64,000 nt of DNA from Catellatospora bangladeshensis (GTDB lineage: Bacteria; Actinomycetota; Actinomycetes; Mycobacteriales; Micromonosporaceae): positions 104,471 through 168,470 of the forward strand of contig NZ_BONF01000029.1 of assembly GCF_016862575.1 (NCBI RefSeq), given 5' to 3'. The position numbers were made by a program, and so were the translations under genes. Shown one piece after another: positions 18,150-29,863 of this stretch. Numbering within the stretch: position 1 is the first letter of the stretch; each line of letters starts with the position of its first letter. The notes beneath the pieces were generated by a model. The model was given only the letters and a program-made list of their open reading frames with translations, was not told where the DNA came from and searched no databases.

Positions 18150-18932
18150 TCACCGGGCGAGGCGCGCCGCGGGGGGAAGAGTTACGCCGCTCAGGCGAGC
18201 GCACGCCGACAGCAGCTCGTCCTGTACCGCCGGGTCGCACGCGGCGCCGGACGGCTGCCAGCCGCGGTCGGTGACGAACCGGCCGCTGCCCAGCTCGTCC
18301 GCGTCGCCGCCGGCGAGCCGGACCTGCGGCCGCGCGCCCTGGTCGGGGCCGATCGGGGCCTGCGGGCCGCCCATCCGCGTGGCGACCCAACCCGGGTCGG
18401 TGGCGTTGCTGCGCACACCGGGCCAGTGCCGGGCGACCGCGAACGCCAGCATCAGCACGTACAGCTTCGAGGTGCAGTAGGCGGTGACGCCGTGCCACGG
18501 CTGCGGCGAGCCGGCCGTCGCGAGGTCGATGACGCCGTCGGCGGCCATCGCGGAGGAGACGTAGACCAGGCGGCGCGGCGGCGGCATGAGGGCGGTCAGC
18601 GTGTACGGCGCCAGCACGTTGACCTGGAACGTGGTCTCCAGGCCGTCCTCGGTGAGCAGCGGCTGCGGTGCGTCCATCCGGGATACGCCCGCGTTGTGCA
18701 CGACGGCGTCGAAGACCCCGAACGCGGTCGCGGCGCGGGCCAGCGCCCGGGTCTGCCGCAGGGAGGCGAGGTCGCCGACGAGGACGGCGTGCAGTTCGGG
18801 CGCGCGCGCCTTGAGCTCGGCGGCCTTGGGCTCGTCGCGGGCGTGGGCGACCACCCGGTGTCCCGCGTCGGCCAGGGCCGTGGCGGTGCGCAGGCCGATG
18901 CCGTCGGTCGAACCGGTCACCAGTATCAACAT
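18150..18932 (-). CDS. short-chain dehydrogenase/reductase
   Basis: 260 residues with the Rossmann motif TGSTDGIG at residues 6-13, NNAG-type VVHNAGV, catalytic Ser in VYVSSAM and the Y-x-x-x-K pair in AYCTSK. This is a classical SDR using NAD(P)H on a carbonyl or alcohol substrate that cannot be named. Start is ATG 18930-18932. It lies 188 bases upstream of peptide 2 on the same strand and has its own copy of the composite promoter element, so it is probably coregulated with the peptides. Confidence 0.9.
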   Translation of the reverse strand: MLILVTGSTDGIGLRTATALADAGHRVVAHARDEPKAAELKARAPELHAVLVGDLASLRQTRALARAATAFGVFDAVVHNAGVSRMDAPQPLLTEDGLETTFQVNVLAPYTLTALMPPPRRLVYVSSAMAADGVIDLATAGSPQPWHGVTAYCTSKLYVLMLAFAVARHWPGVRSNATDPGWVATRMGGPQAPIGPDQGARPQVRLAGGDADELGSGRFVTDRGWQPSGAACDPAVQDELLSACARLSGVTLPPAARLAR

Positions 18933-19003
18933 CGTGCAGTCCTTCGGTCGGAGGGGCGCGGAGCGCGCTCGACTCCGCATCCCACCGGCCCCGGGTCCCG
19001 GCC

Positions 19004-19036
19004 GGCCAGGATCAGGTGTCCTGTCCGGGCGGGACC
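19004..19036. promoter_or_regulatory. composite element GGCCAGG-N18-GCGGGAC upstream of the SDR gene
   Basis: GGCCAGG at 19004-19010 and GCGGGACC at 19029-19036 are again 18 bases apart, 72 bases before the SDR ATG. The inner box here is GGATC-AGGT-GTCCT (19009-19022), a weaker inverted repeat of the same shape. Confidence 0.5.
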
Positions 19037-19132
19037 GGCACGCACCGGCCGCGGGGGATCGCCGATCCGCCGGGCGGCTACGCACGGATGAACGTCTGCA
19101 CGGCAGGCCCGGTGATGCTCCGGCCGCATGTC

Positions 19133-19165
19133 TCGCTGGGCCCGGACTCGGCCCGAGCCCAGCGA
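19133..19165 (-). terminator. hairpin downstream of cyclophilin gene
   Basis: Perfect arms TCGCTGGGC (19133-19141) and GCCCAGCGA (19157-19165), 37 bases after the cyclophilin stop. A second small stem (GCCTCCG / CGGAGGC) lies between it and the stop. Confidence 0.6.
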
Positions 19166-19201
19166 GGCGGCCTCCGTCGTCGGCGGAGGCGCGGGGCCGG
19201 T

Positions 19202-19939
19202 TCAGCAGAAGGGCAGCGGGAACAGGTGTACGCAGGCTCGCTGGATGTCGGCGGTCAGCGCGGGGGCGCCGTCCACGGGCGCGGGGTCTTCGGGCGTCGG
19301 CTGGATCCCACCGGCGGCGATCGCGTCCAGGGCGGCCATCCCGGCTTCGTCGATGGTGCCGAAGACGGTGTAGTTGGGCCGCAGGATCGAGTCGGCGTAG
19401 ACCAGGAAGAACTGGCTGCCGTTGGTGTTCGGTCCGGCGTTGGCCATGGCCAGGGTGCCGCGTGGGTAGTAGACGCGGTCGGGCCGGTCGGGCACGGGCG
19501 GCAGGTCGGTGGGCAGCTCGTCCTTGTACTGGTAGCCGGGGCCGCCGCTGCCGGTGCCGGACGGGTCGCCGCACTGCAGCACCTTCAGCGTCGGGTACGC
19601 CGTCAGCCGGTGGCAGCTGGTGTTGTTGTAGAACCGGTGCAGGATCAGGTGCTCGAAGCTCTGCACGGTGCAGGGCGCCTTGGCGGCGTCCAGCGTCATC
19701 GTGATCTTGCCGTGGCTGGTGTTGAGCACGACGTGGGTGTTCCAGGTCTGCTGGTGACGCGGGTCGAAGGGCAGCCCCACCGGCCGGGCCGGCGGGTCGT
19801 CCGGGGTTTCGGCGTACTGGCAGGGGCCCTTGGTGGTCCGGGGCGCCGGGTCGGCCGCCGCAGGGGTGGCGGCGGCCGTGGCGGACAGCAGGCCGGTGAC
19901 GAGTCCGGCGACGGTGAACCGGATCAATTTGTTTCGCAT
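19202..19939 (-). CDS. secreted cyclophilin-type peptidyl-prolyl isomerase
   Basis: 245 residues with a Sec signal peptide (basic MRNKLIRF, hydrophobic core, cleavage near ATPAAADPA, about residue 30). The mature part has cyclophilin signatures: TMTLDAAKAPCTVQSFEHL, NNTSCHR, MANAGPNTNGSQFF and TVFGTIDE. It would catalyse proline isomerisation outside the membrane. Extra Cys residues, including a C-terminal LFPLPFC, suggest disulfides. The upstream region has a palindromic ATGTATACAT (19946-19955), probably part of its promoter. Confidence 0.92.
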   Translation of the reverse strand: MRNKLIRFTVAGLVTGLLSATAAATPAAADPAPRTTKGPCQYAETPDDPPARPVGLPFDPRHQQTWNTHVVLNTSHGKITMTLDAAKAPCTVQSFEHLILHRFYNNTSCHRLTAYPTLKVLQCGDPSGTGSGGPGYQYKDELPTDLPPVPDRPDRVYYPRGTLAMANAGPNTNGSQFFLVYADSILRPNYTVFGTIDEAGMAALDAIAAGGIQPTPEDPAPVDGAPALTADIQRACVHLFPLPFC

Positions 19940-20011
19940 ATGGAAATGTATACATCAATCCGCTGCCGTGGATCCGTTTCCGGGCGGCTGCCGGACGTCG
20001 GCGGCACCGCA

Positions 20012-21076
20012 TCAGCCCCAGGGCAGCCGGACGACCTGCGCGGCGTAGGAGAGCCCCGCGCCGAAGCCCACCAGCAACGCCGTCCCGCCTCGGGGGACTT
20101 CACCGTCACGCCGCATCCGCTCCATCGCCAGCGGCACCGACGCGGCGGAGGTGTTGCCCATCGCGGCGATGTCGCGGGCCACCGGCACACCCTCAGGGAG
20201 CTTGAGCGCTTTGACCATCGCGTCGATGATCCGCATGTTGGCCTGGTGCGGGATGAAGGCGTCGAGCTCGTCCACGGTGATGCCCGCGGCCTGCAGCGCC
20301 CTGTTCGCCACGGGCACCATCTCGTAGGAGGCCCAGCGGAACACCTGCTGCCCGGACATCTGGATGAAGGGCCGCGGACCGGTGGGGTCCTCCATGAACG
20401 CCTTCCAGTCGCGGGTCTGGCCGATCACGCCGTACTGGCTGCCGTCCGCGCCCCACACGACCGGCCCGATGCCAGGCCGCCCAGCCGGGCCGATCACCAC
20501 TGCGCCCGCTCCGTCCCCGAAGATGAAGGCCGTCGTCCGGTCCTGCGGGTCGATGAAGTCGGAGATCCGCTCCGCACCGATGACCAGGACATGACCGGCG
20601 CTGCCGCCCTGCACCAGGTCCCGGCCGAGCGCCACCCCGTGGCAGAATCCGGCGCACCCGGCCGAGATGTCGAACGCCGCGGCGTTGACGGCTCCGAGCT
20701 GGTGCGCGATCAGCGCGGCGGCCGACGGAGTCTGCTCGAGGTGGGTCACCGTGGCCAGCACCACGCAGCCCACGTCGGATGCGGCGATCCCGGCGTCGGC
20801 CAGCGCCGCGGCAGCCGCCTGGACGGACATGGCCACCAGGGTCTCGTCGGGCTCGGCCCAGCGGCGTTCCGCGATCCCGGTCCGCGTTCTGATCCATTCG
20901 TCGGTCGAGTCGACCGAGGTGCAGAGTTCCTCGTTCGTGACGACGCGGCGCGGCCGGTACGCCCCGAGGCCGATGATCTGGGCGTGCGGCGCCCGGCCGG
21001 GAGCGGCGATCTCGCGGCCTGCCGGAGCCGGCACCGGCTCACTGTGGATGATCTCCGCTGGCGTCTGGGGTGGCAT
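20012..21076 (-). CDS. fabH: beta-ketoacyl-ACP synthase III family protein
   Basis: KAS III condenses acyl-CoA with malonyl-ACP to start fatty-acid or polyketide chains. The product is 354 residues from the ATG at 21076, chosen because CAGGAG lies nine bases upstream; a GTG at 21097 is possible. The catalytic triad is visible: Cys in DISAGCAGF (about residue 141), His in FIPHQANMRI and Asn in MGNTSAASVP. It stands alone, away from any fab or PKS cluster, so it may supply a special starter unit. A roughly 30-residue Pro-rich extension precedes the thiolase fold. Confidence 0.93.
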   Translation of the reverse strand: MPPQTPAEIIHSEPVPAPAGREIAAPGRAPHAQIIGLGAYRPRRVVTNEELCTSVDSTDEWIRTRTGIAERRWAEPDETLVAMSVQAAAAALADAGIAASDVGCVVLATVTHLEQTPSAAALIAHQLGAVNAAAFDISAGCAGFCHGVALGRDLVQGGSAGHVLVIGAERISDFIDPQDRTTAFIFGDGAGAVVIGPAGRPGIGPVVWGADGSQYGVIGQTRDWKAFMEDPTGPRPFIQMSGQQVFRWASYEMVPVANRALQAAGITVDELDAFIPHQANMRIIDAMVKALKLPEGVPVARDIAAMGNTSAASVPLAMERMRRDGEVPRGGTALLVGFGAGLSYAAQVVRLPWG

Positions 21077-21175
21077 GGCTGACGACTCCTGGTTCACGAT
21101 GAGGGTCGCCTACGATACGCGGCCGCCGACGTGATCCGGACCCACCCCGCCCCGCCGACAGCACGACGGGGCGGG

Positions 21176-21204
21176 GCGCGGAGGACCTGAACGGTCCTCC
21201 GCGC
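21176..21204 (-). terminator. terminator after the ThuA/sugar dehydrogenase gene
   Basis: Perfect 12-base arms GCGCGGAGGACC (21176-21187) and GGTCCTCCGCGC (21193-21204) with a five-base loop, 25 bases after the stop. A second GC-rich inverted repeat follows at about 21147-21178. Confidence 0.75.
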
Positions 21205-21228
21205 CCGGTGCCGTGCCTGCCTACGCGG

Positions 21229-25110
<3,882 letters not shown>

Positions 25111-25300
25111 GATCGGTTGCACCTCTCCCGTAGAGAGAACTATGAAGACGTGCGCCGATCACGTCTGGTCCGTGCGCTGTCAGCCACACCGGGGCACGGT
25201 GGGCCTCAGACTGGGATGCGACCGCATGTCCTGAGCGGACTCAGGCGGCCGCGACCGAAAAGCCTGCGTGCCATCACCTCCCAGCTGTCCTAATACGATC

Positions 25301-25314
25301 GGAGAGCGCTCTCC
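25301..25314. promoter_or_regulatory. LacI-type palindromic operator GGAGAGCGCTCTCC
   Basis: A perfect 14-base palindrome with the central CG of LacI-family operators, similar in form to the GAGCGCTC boxes of actinobacterial cellulose regulators. It lies between two divergent secreted-protein genes, 191 bases upstream of the ThuA gene and 165 bases upstream of the gene at 25479. No coding frame was seen in the rest of 25111-25478. Confidence 0.55.
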
Positions 25315-25478
25315 CGTCGGGTGCAGACAGTTAAGCAGACTCCCCCGCCGTTGTGAAGGTTCATCCCGTGCCGACCCTCCCGGCGTCCTCGCCGATCTCG
25401 GGCGATCCGGCTGGACGGGTTCTGGCGCGTTGCGGACAGAGAGCGGCGGCCCGCCGGGGCCGGTGGGATCGTTCGCGC

Positions 25479-26822
25479 ATGATGCGAAACCTGTTCCGAG
25501 CAGGTCTGACGACTGCCCTGGTGGCAGCCCTGGCAGTACATGTGATCACCCCGGCGGCCGCCGTCGAGGAGCCGGCCGAGAAGTACAGCACGCTGCGGCT
25601 GTGCGACCCGACCGCCTGCTACGTCGCCTGGTCGGTGGTCGACTCCGACCACGACGGGGTCTGCGACGCCGACGAGCTGCTGGCCGGCACCGACCCGTAC
25701 GACCCGGCCAGCCGGCCGGGCCTGAAGCTGATCGCCGAGCTGCTCATCGACCGCAAGCTGCCGTCATTCGAGTACGGGCTCGCCGCCATGGTGGCGATCC
25801 CCGCCGAGATCATCAAGGCGCGCGAGGAGCTGGGCGTCGACCCGCTCGGGGCGTTCCCGCTCCACGAGCGCGGCGACGTGCTCAGCCGGCTCGGCATCTC
25901 CAAGGACCAGCTGAGCAAGTTCGGCATCTCGCCCGAGCAAAGCGGCTTCTCCCTCGGCGTGGAGGGCTTCGGACCGGACGAGCAGCCGGGCATCCGGCTG
26001 ACCAACATCAAGACCAGCCTGATCAGCGCCGGCGCGAAGGACCCGAGGGACCACGTCTTCGGGGGCGGGGTCGTCGACAGGTACAAGGACTGGTTCGGCA
26101 GGGACGTGCGCGTCTACGGCGACGGCTCCAAGGAGACCGTCACCCACGACAAGGACGGCACCAGCACCGAGATCACCGACAAGAACGGCAACAACGCGGG
26201 TACCCGGACCAGCCACGGCGAGAGCCACATGGAGGGCTCCACCGAGGTCGTGCACAAGGACGAGACCGTCCTGGACAGCGACGGCAACCTGCTCCAGTCC
26301 AAGAGCACCGAGTACCGCAAGAACAAGGACGGGTCGTCGACCGAGGTCACCGTCGTGACGGAGTACATCCGCGACGAGGACGGCAACCTCATGGGCTCGA
26401 CCTCGACCCGCACGACCGAGCGCACCTCCTCCAGCGGCGCGACCTCCACGACGACCACCACGACGGTCTGCGACTCCACCGGCAAGCAGTGCACCAGCTA
26501 CACCGACGGAAAGAAGTACGTCGACCCTGAGCAGGCGTACAACGTGATGGTGACGCAGGAGGACGTCGACGGTGTGCTGCGCCTGCGCGGTGCGGCGGTC
26601 AAGGTGGTCGAGGGATGGAACGCCCCCGACATGGACGGGGACCCGGAGAATCCGAACAATCCCTCGACGATCATGCTGATCGACGGCACCGTGGGCGAGC
26701 TGTTCGTGCTGACCGAGCCCAGGCGGGCCGCCAAGGCCGAGCCGGAGTACCACCCGGGGCTGCCCAGCCCCAGGGACGCGGGTACGCCGCCCAGCGACGG
26801 CGGTTGCGAAGGCCTCTGCTGA
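25479..26822 (+). CDS. secreted protein with calcium-binding-like motif and charged repeats, unknown function
   Basis: 447 residues with a Sec signal peptide (MMRNLFRAG..., cleavage near PAAAVEE, about residue 26). Just after it, DSDHDGVCDADELLAGTDPYD resembles a thrombospondin type 3 / dockerin-like calcium loop (key acidic residues at positions 1, 3, 5, 9, 12). A middle part (~195-345) is a run of charged, Thr/Asp/Gly-rich strands (YGDGSKETVTHDKDGTS, DSDGNLLQSKSTEY, DEDGNLMGSTSTRT) that look like RHS/YD-type or beta-strand repeats. The C terminus carries a Cys-flanked tail. No enzymatic motif seen; a surface or matrix role is likely. Confidence 0.75.
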   Translation: MMRNLFRAGLTTALVAALAVHVITPAAAVEEPAEKYSTLRLCDPTACYVAWSVVDSDHDGVCDADELLAGTDPYDPASRPGLKLIAELLIDRKLPSFEYGLAAMVAIPAEIIKAREELGVDPLGAFPLHERGDVLSRLGISKDQLSKFGISPEQSGFSLGVEGFGPDEQPGIRLTNIKTSLISAGAKDPRDHVFGGGVVDRYKDWFGRDVRVYGDGSKETVTHDKDGTSTEITDKNGNNAGTRTSHGESHMEGSTEVVHKDETVLDSDGNLLQSKSTEYRKNKDGSSTEVTVVTEYIRDEDGNLMGSTSTRTTERTSSSGATSTTTTTTVCDSTGKQCTSYTDGKKYVDPEQAYNVMVTQEDVDGVLRLRGAAVKVVEGWNAPDMDGDPENPNNPSTIMLIDGTVGELFVLTEPRRAAKAEPEYHPGLPSPRDAGTPPSDGGCEGLC

Positions 26823-26828
26823 TGTCCT

Positions 26829-26863
26829 GACGGGCGGTGCGGCACCGAGCCGCGCCGCCCGTC
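26829..26863. terminator. bidirectional terminator between convergent genes
   Basis: Fifteen-base arms (26829-26843 and 26849-26863) pair fully with one G-U and a five-base loop. It begins six bases past the stop of the plus-strand gene and ends four bases before the stop of the minus-strand gene. Confidence 0.75.
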
Positions 26864-26867
26864 CGGC

Positions 26868-27098
26868 TCAGTCGTTGAGAAGGTTGGTCAGACGCCCGGC
26901 GAACAGCTCGGCTTCGATGTCGCTGACCTCGGCGCCCAGCTCGCGGACAAGCGTCTGCTGAGTGCACAGGACCCTGCCGTTCCCGGCCAGCTCCGCTGCG
27001 GGGATCACGACGATCTCGTCATCGACCAGGGCGAGTACCGGATCGACGGCCCGGGACCGGGCGAGCACCCTTACCTCGTTTGCCGTAACCGTGACCAT
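26868..27098 (-). CDS. 76-residue hypothetical protein
   Basis: Small soluble protein starting MVTVTANEVRVLARSRAVD, with alternating beta-like and helical stretches and an acidic C terminus (EVSDIEAELFAGRLTNLLND). No signal, membrane span or known motif. ATG 27098 lacks a strong ribosome site. It is isolated between two terminated units. Codon use and the tight terminator support it as a real gene. Confidence 0.6.
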   Translation of the reverse strand: MVTVTANEVRVLARSRAVDPVLALVDDEIVVIPAAELAGNGRVLCTQQTLVRELGAEVSDIEAELFAGRLTNLLND

Positions 27099-27199
27099 TG
27101 ACTCAGAATACCCAATTCAGCTTGACCCGGCCCTAAAACGGCAGCGACACGGGGAGCAGCCGCCGGGCCCGGCCGGTGTCAGCTTTCCGAACGGCAGCC

Positions 27200-27757
27200 C
27201 TATTCCAGGTTCTCCCTCGGGATGGGCGGCCCGATCCGGAACTCCCGGAACGTGGCCTCCAGCCCGGCACGCTCCGGCGAGCAGCACATGACGCCGACGT
27301 CGACGGTCTCGGGCAGGTCGAGGTGACCCAGGCGCAGCAGCCGCCACGGACCGGCCGCGCTGCGGCAGTGGACGGTCACGGCCTCGCCGAAGCGGGTCAC
27401 CCGCATCGACATCTCGCCCTGATGGCCGGGGACCGGCGCCATCGACACATCGGAGAACTCGCGGGTGTAGACGGTGCTGACATGCACGGCGCCCGAGGTG
27501 ACCTCAAGCCCGGTCTTCAGCCAGTTGCGCTCGTCGGCCCGGACCATCAGGCCGGCCTGGTCGAACAGCGTGGTGTGGGTGGCCGAGACGGTGACCTCGG
27601 CGGTGAAGTCACCGGTCACGGGCCGGTGGTAGAAGTGCCCGTTGTCGGTGACCCACCCGTAGAACGTCCTGCGCCAGAAGTCCGTCCTCAGCTCGGTGAC
27701 GGCATGGATCACGTCGCCTTCGTGTGACCACTCACCAGGTTCGTTCAGCCACGTCAT
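27200..27757 (-). CDS. DUF1349 domain protein
   Basis: 185 residues from ATG 27757; a longer frame to 28003 has low-complexity sequence and no support. The whole protein fits the DUF1349 concanavalin-like fold: WLNEPGEW at the start, DFWRRTFYGWVTDNGHFYH, FDQAGLMVRADERNWLKTGLE, and the C-terminal VGVMCCSPERAGLEATFREF. Members are cytosolic beta-sandwich proteins of unclear function, possibly sugar-binding. Confidence 0.85.
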   Translation of the reverse strand: MTWLNEPGEWSHEGDVIHAVTELRTDFWRRTFYGWVTDNGHFYHRPVTGDFTAEVTVSATHTTLFDQAGLMVRADERNWLKTGLEVTSGAVHVSTVYTREFSDVSMAPVPGHQGEMSMRVTRFGEAVTVHCRSAAGPWRLLRLGHLDLPETVDVGVMCCSPERAGLEATFREFRIGPPIPRENLE

Positions 27758-27902
27758 CTTCGGCGCCACGGCGCAGATCGTATCCGCCGCAACGGATCCG
27801 CTACAGTCCGGCGCCGTTGACGGTGAGGTCGACGTATCACCGGTCTGGACACGATCATCGTTCGGAGGGAGTTCGTCCGCCGCGGGCTCTACAGTGCCGG
27901 GC

Positions 27903-29078
27903 ATGACAGGAGTCGGATCGGATTGGCGGACGGTCGACGGCGTTGCGACGGCATGGTTCGACGCGCCTTCGCTGACCGAGGGTGCTGCGCTGGCCGGGCG
28001 CATCGTGGAGGTGTCGGCCGAGATCGTGGTCGACCTGCGTGCGACAGGTTTGCGGGTGCGCCTCGACTCGGCCGGGCACGCCGAGGCGGTGTCGGCGGCC
28101 GCGCGTGAGCTCGGGCTGGCCGCGAACCCCGCCGTGCCGCAGCACCTGAGTGTCGTGTTCGAATCCGCGAACCCGCCCGCGGTGAGCCGGTTCTGGCAGC
28201 GCGTGCTCGGCTACGTGCCCGGCGAGGACGGGGGTCTGGCCGATCCGTTGCGGCGCGACCCCGCCATACGGATCCGGCAGTCGGCCGAGCCACGGCCGTT
28301 GCGAAACCGCGTCCACCTCGACGTGGTACGCCCGGCCGCGGCCGTCGAGCAGGCGGGTCTCGGTGAGGCATCGGGACCGTACGGGGTCCGTCACGCCGAC
28401 CCCGACGGCAACGAGGTCGACCTGGTGCCGGGTGGGGCGCTCGGCGAAAGCGCCGGGACGGCCGACTGGCAGGCGGTGTTCAGCGCGATGGCGTGCTACC
28501 GCGTCAGCTCGCCGGCTCGGCAGCGCGATCTGGCGGCCGCGGCAGCGGCGCTGGCCGACGGCGTGGGCTTCCCGCTGCTGGTCGACCTGCGCCCCGGGCT
28601 CGTGATCATCGACAGCGGCAAGGACCAGTGGGACGGCGACGCCCACGGCCTCGGCCTCGACTTCGCCGGCCTCGCCGCGAACCTCCAGACCGCCGCCCGC
28701 GAACTCGGAGCGATCGCGGAGCCGGGGCTGCCGCGCTTCGCTCAGCTGTTCCTCGACGCCGCCGACGTCGCCGCGGTCCGCGCGTTCTGGGCCGCCGCGC
28801 TCGGCTACACCCCCGACCGGCGAGCCGGGGTCAGCGACATCCACGATCCGCGGCGGCTGAACCCGGTGCTGGTGTTCCAGGAGATCGACGCCTCCGAGAC
28901 GGAGCGGCGACGGCAGCGCAACCGCATCCACTTCGAGCTCGCCGTGCCGCCGGATCTCGCCCGGACGCGCCTGGCCACGATCGTCGCAGCCGGTGGCCGG
29001 CTCCTTGACGAGTCGGACGATCGCCGGCGCGTGGCCGACCCCGAAGGCAACGAACTGGTGATCACCGGCGCGACATGA
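27903..29078 (+). CDS. pterin-carbinolamine-dehydratase-like/VOC fusion protein
   Basis: 391 residues from ATG 27903. Residues 1-75 look like a degenerate pterin-4a-carbinolamine dehydratase domain followed by two glyoxalase/VOC modules (~80-180 and ~195-390, each ending DPDGNEVDLV or DPEGNELVI). Such fusions occur in actinobacteria without a settled role. The catalytic His pairs of true dehydratases are not visible, so the first domain may only bind ligand. Divergent from the DUF1349 gene. Confidence 0.8.
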   Translation: MTGVGSDWRTVDGVATAWFDAPSLTEGAALAGRIVEVSAEIVVDLRATGLRVRLDSAGHAEAVSAAARELGLAANPAVPQHLSVVFESANPPAVSRFWQRVLGYVPGEDGGLADPLRRDPAIRIRQSAEPRPLRNRVHLDVVRPAAAVEQAGLGEASGPYGVRHADPDGNEVDLVPGGALGESAGTADWQAVFSAMACYRVSSPARQRDLAAAAAALADGVGFPLLVDLRPGLVIIDSGKDQWDGDAHGLGLDFAGLAANLQTAARELGAIAEPGLPRFAQLFLDAADVAAVRAFWAAALGYTPDRRAGVSDIHDPRRLNPVLVFQEIDASETERRRQRNRIHFELAVPPDLARTRLATIVAAGGRLLDESDDRRRVADPEGNELVITGAT

Positions 29079-29134
29079 ACCCGGCCCCGGATCATGATCG
29101 GTTTGAGCAGGCGGGTAGCGGGTACTCCGGGCAC

Positions 29135-29725
29135 ATGGCACGTCAGGACAGCTACCCGCATCCGGTTTCGGACACGGAGGCCGATGGCATACCGGAGTAT
29201 GCCGACCCGGACTCCAACGCCTACGACGAGGTCGACTCCGTCCGCGAGGCCGACGGCCCCGACGCGGCGCCGCTGCCCGCCGACCGCGAAGGCGGCCCAC
29301 TGGCCGTCGACGAGCTCGGTGCCACGGGCGGCGAGCGGCCGGAGGGTGAAGCCCTGGAAGCCCGCCTGGCGCGTGAGGAACCGGATGTCCTCGAAGAGAT
29401 CGACGACGGCGCCCTACGGCGGCCGGCCGACAGCTCCGACACCGTGGACGACGAGCAGCCCGCGATCGACCGGCAGCTTCGCGACGAGGCGCCCGTCGAT
29501 CCGCACCTGGACTCCCAGGTATCGATGTACGAGCGGATGGGCGACGACCCGCTGACCGGCGGCCTGGTCGGCCGGCTCGTGGCACCGGACGAGGGGCTGG
29601 AGTCCGACACCGAAGGCGAAGCCGTCGCCTACGACGCGGGCGCCGCGGGCGGTGGAGCCAGCGCCGAGGAGCTCGCGATGCACGAGGTGCCGCTCGATGA
29701 GGACGGATCGGTCACGGACCGCTGA
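29135..29725 (+). CDS. DUF5709 domain protein
   Basis: 196 residues, strongly acidic and Asp/Glu/Ala/Gly-rich with little hydrophobic content, so probably largely disordered. The MARQDSYPHPVSDTEADGIPEYAD start and the repeated acidic linkers ending in ELAMHEV match the actinobacterial DUF5709 family. I use ATG 29135; upstream codons to 29075 lie close behind the previous gene and are less family-like. Function unknown. Confidence 0.8.
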   Translation: MARQDSYPHPVSDTEADGIPEYADPDSNAYDEVDSVREADGPDAAPLPADREGGPLAVDELGATGGERPEGEALEARLAREEPDVLEEIDDGALRRPADSSDTVDDEQPAIDRQLRDEAPVDPHLDSQVSMYERMGDDPLTGGLVGRLVAPDEGLESDTEGEAVAYDAGAAGGGASAEELAMHEVPLDEDGSVTDR

Positions 29726-29863
29726 CCTGACGGTGCGCCGCGCTCGCCGGCCCCGGGGACGGCGAGCCGCTTGCTGCCCCCGCGCGCGCCGCGCACCGCG
29801 TCCGAACGGGGATCCGGCACGGCATCGGGGATTGCCCCGGGCCGCGCTGGGTACGAGCGAACG

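Noticed and set aside
27758..28003. N-terminal extension of the DUF1349 gene to 28003
   Set aside because: Extension is disordered, overlaps the divergent gene start, and the family begins at the internal ATG.
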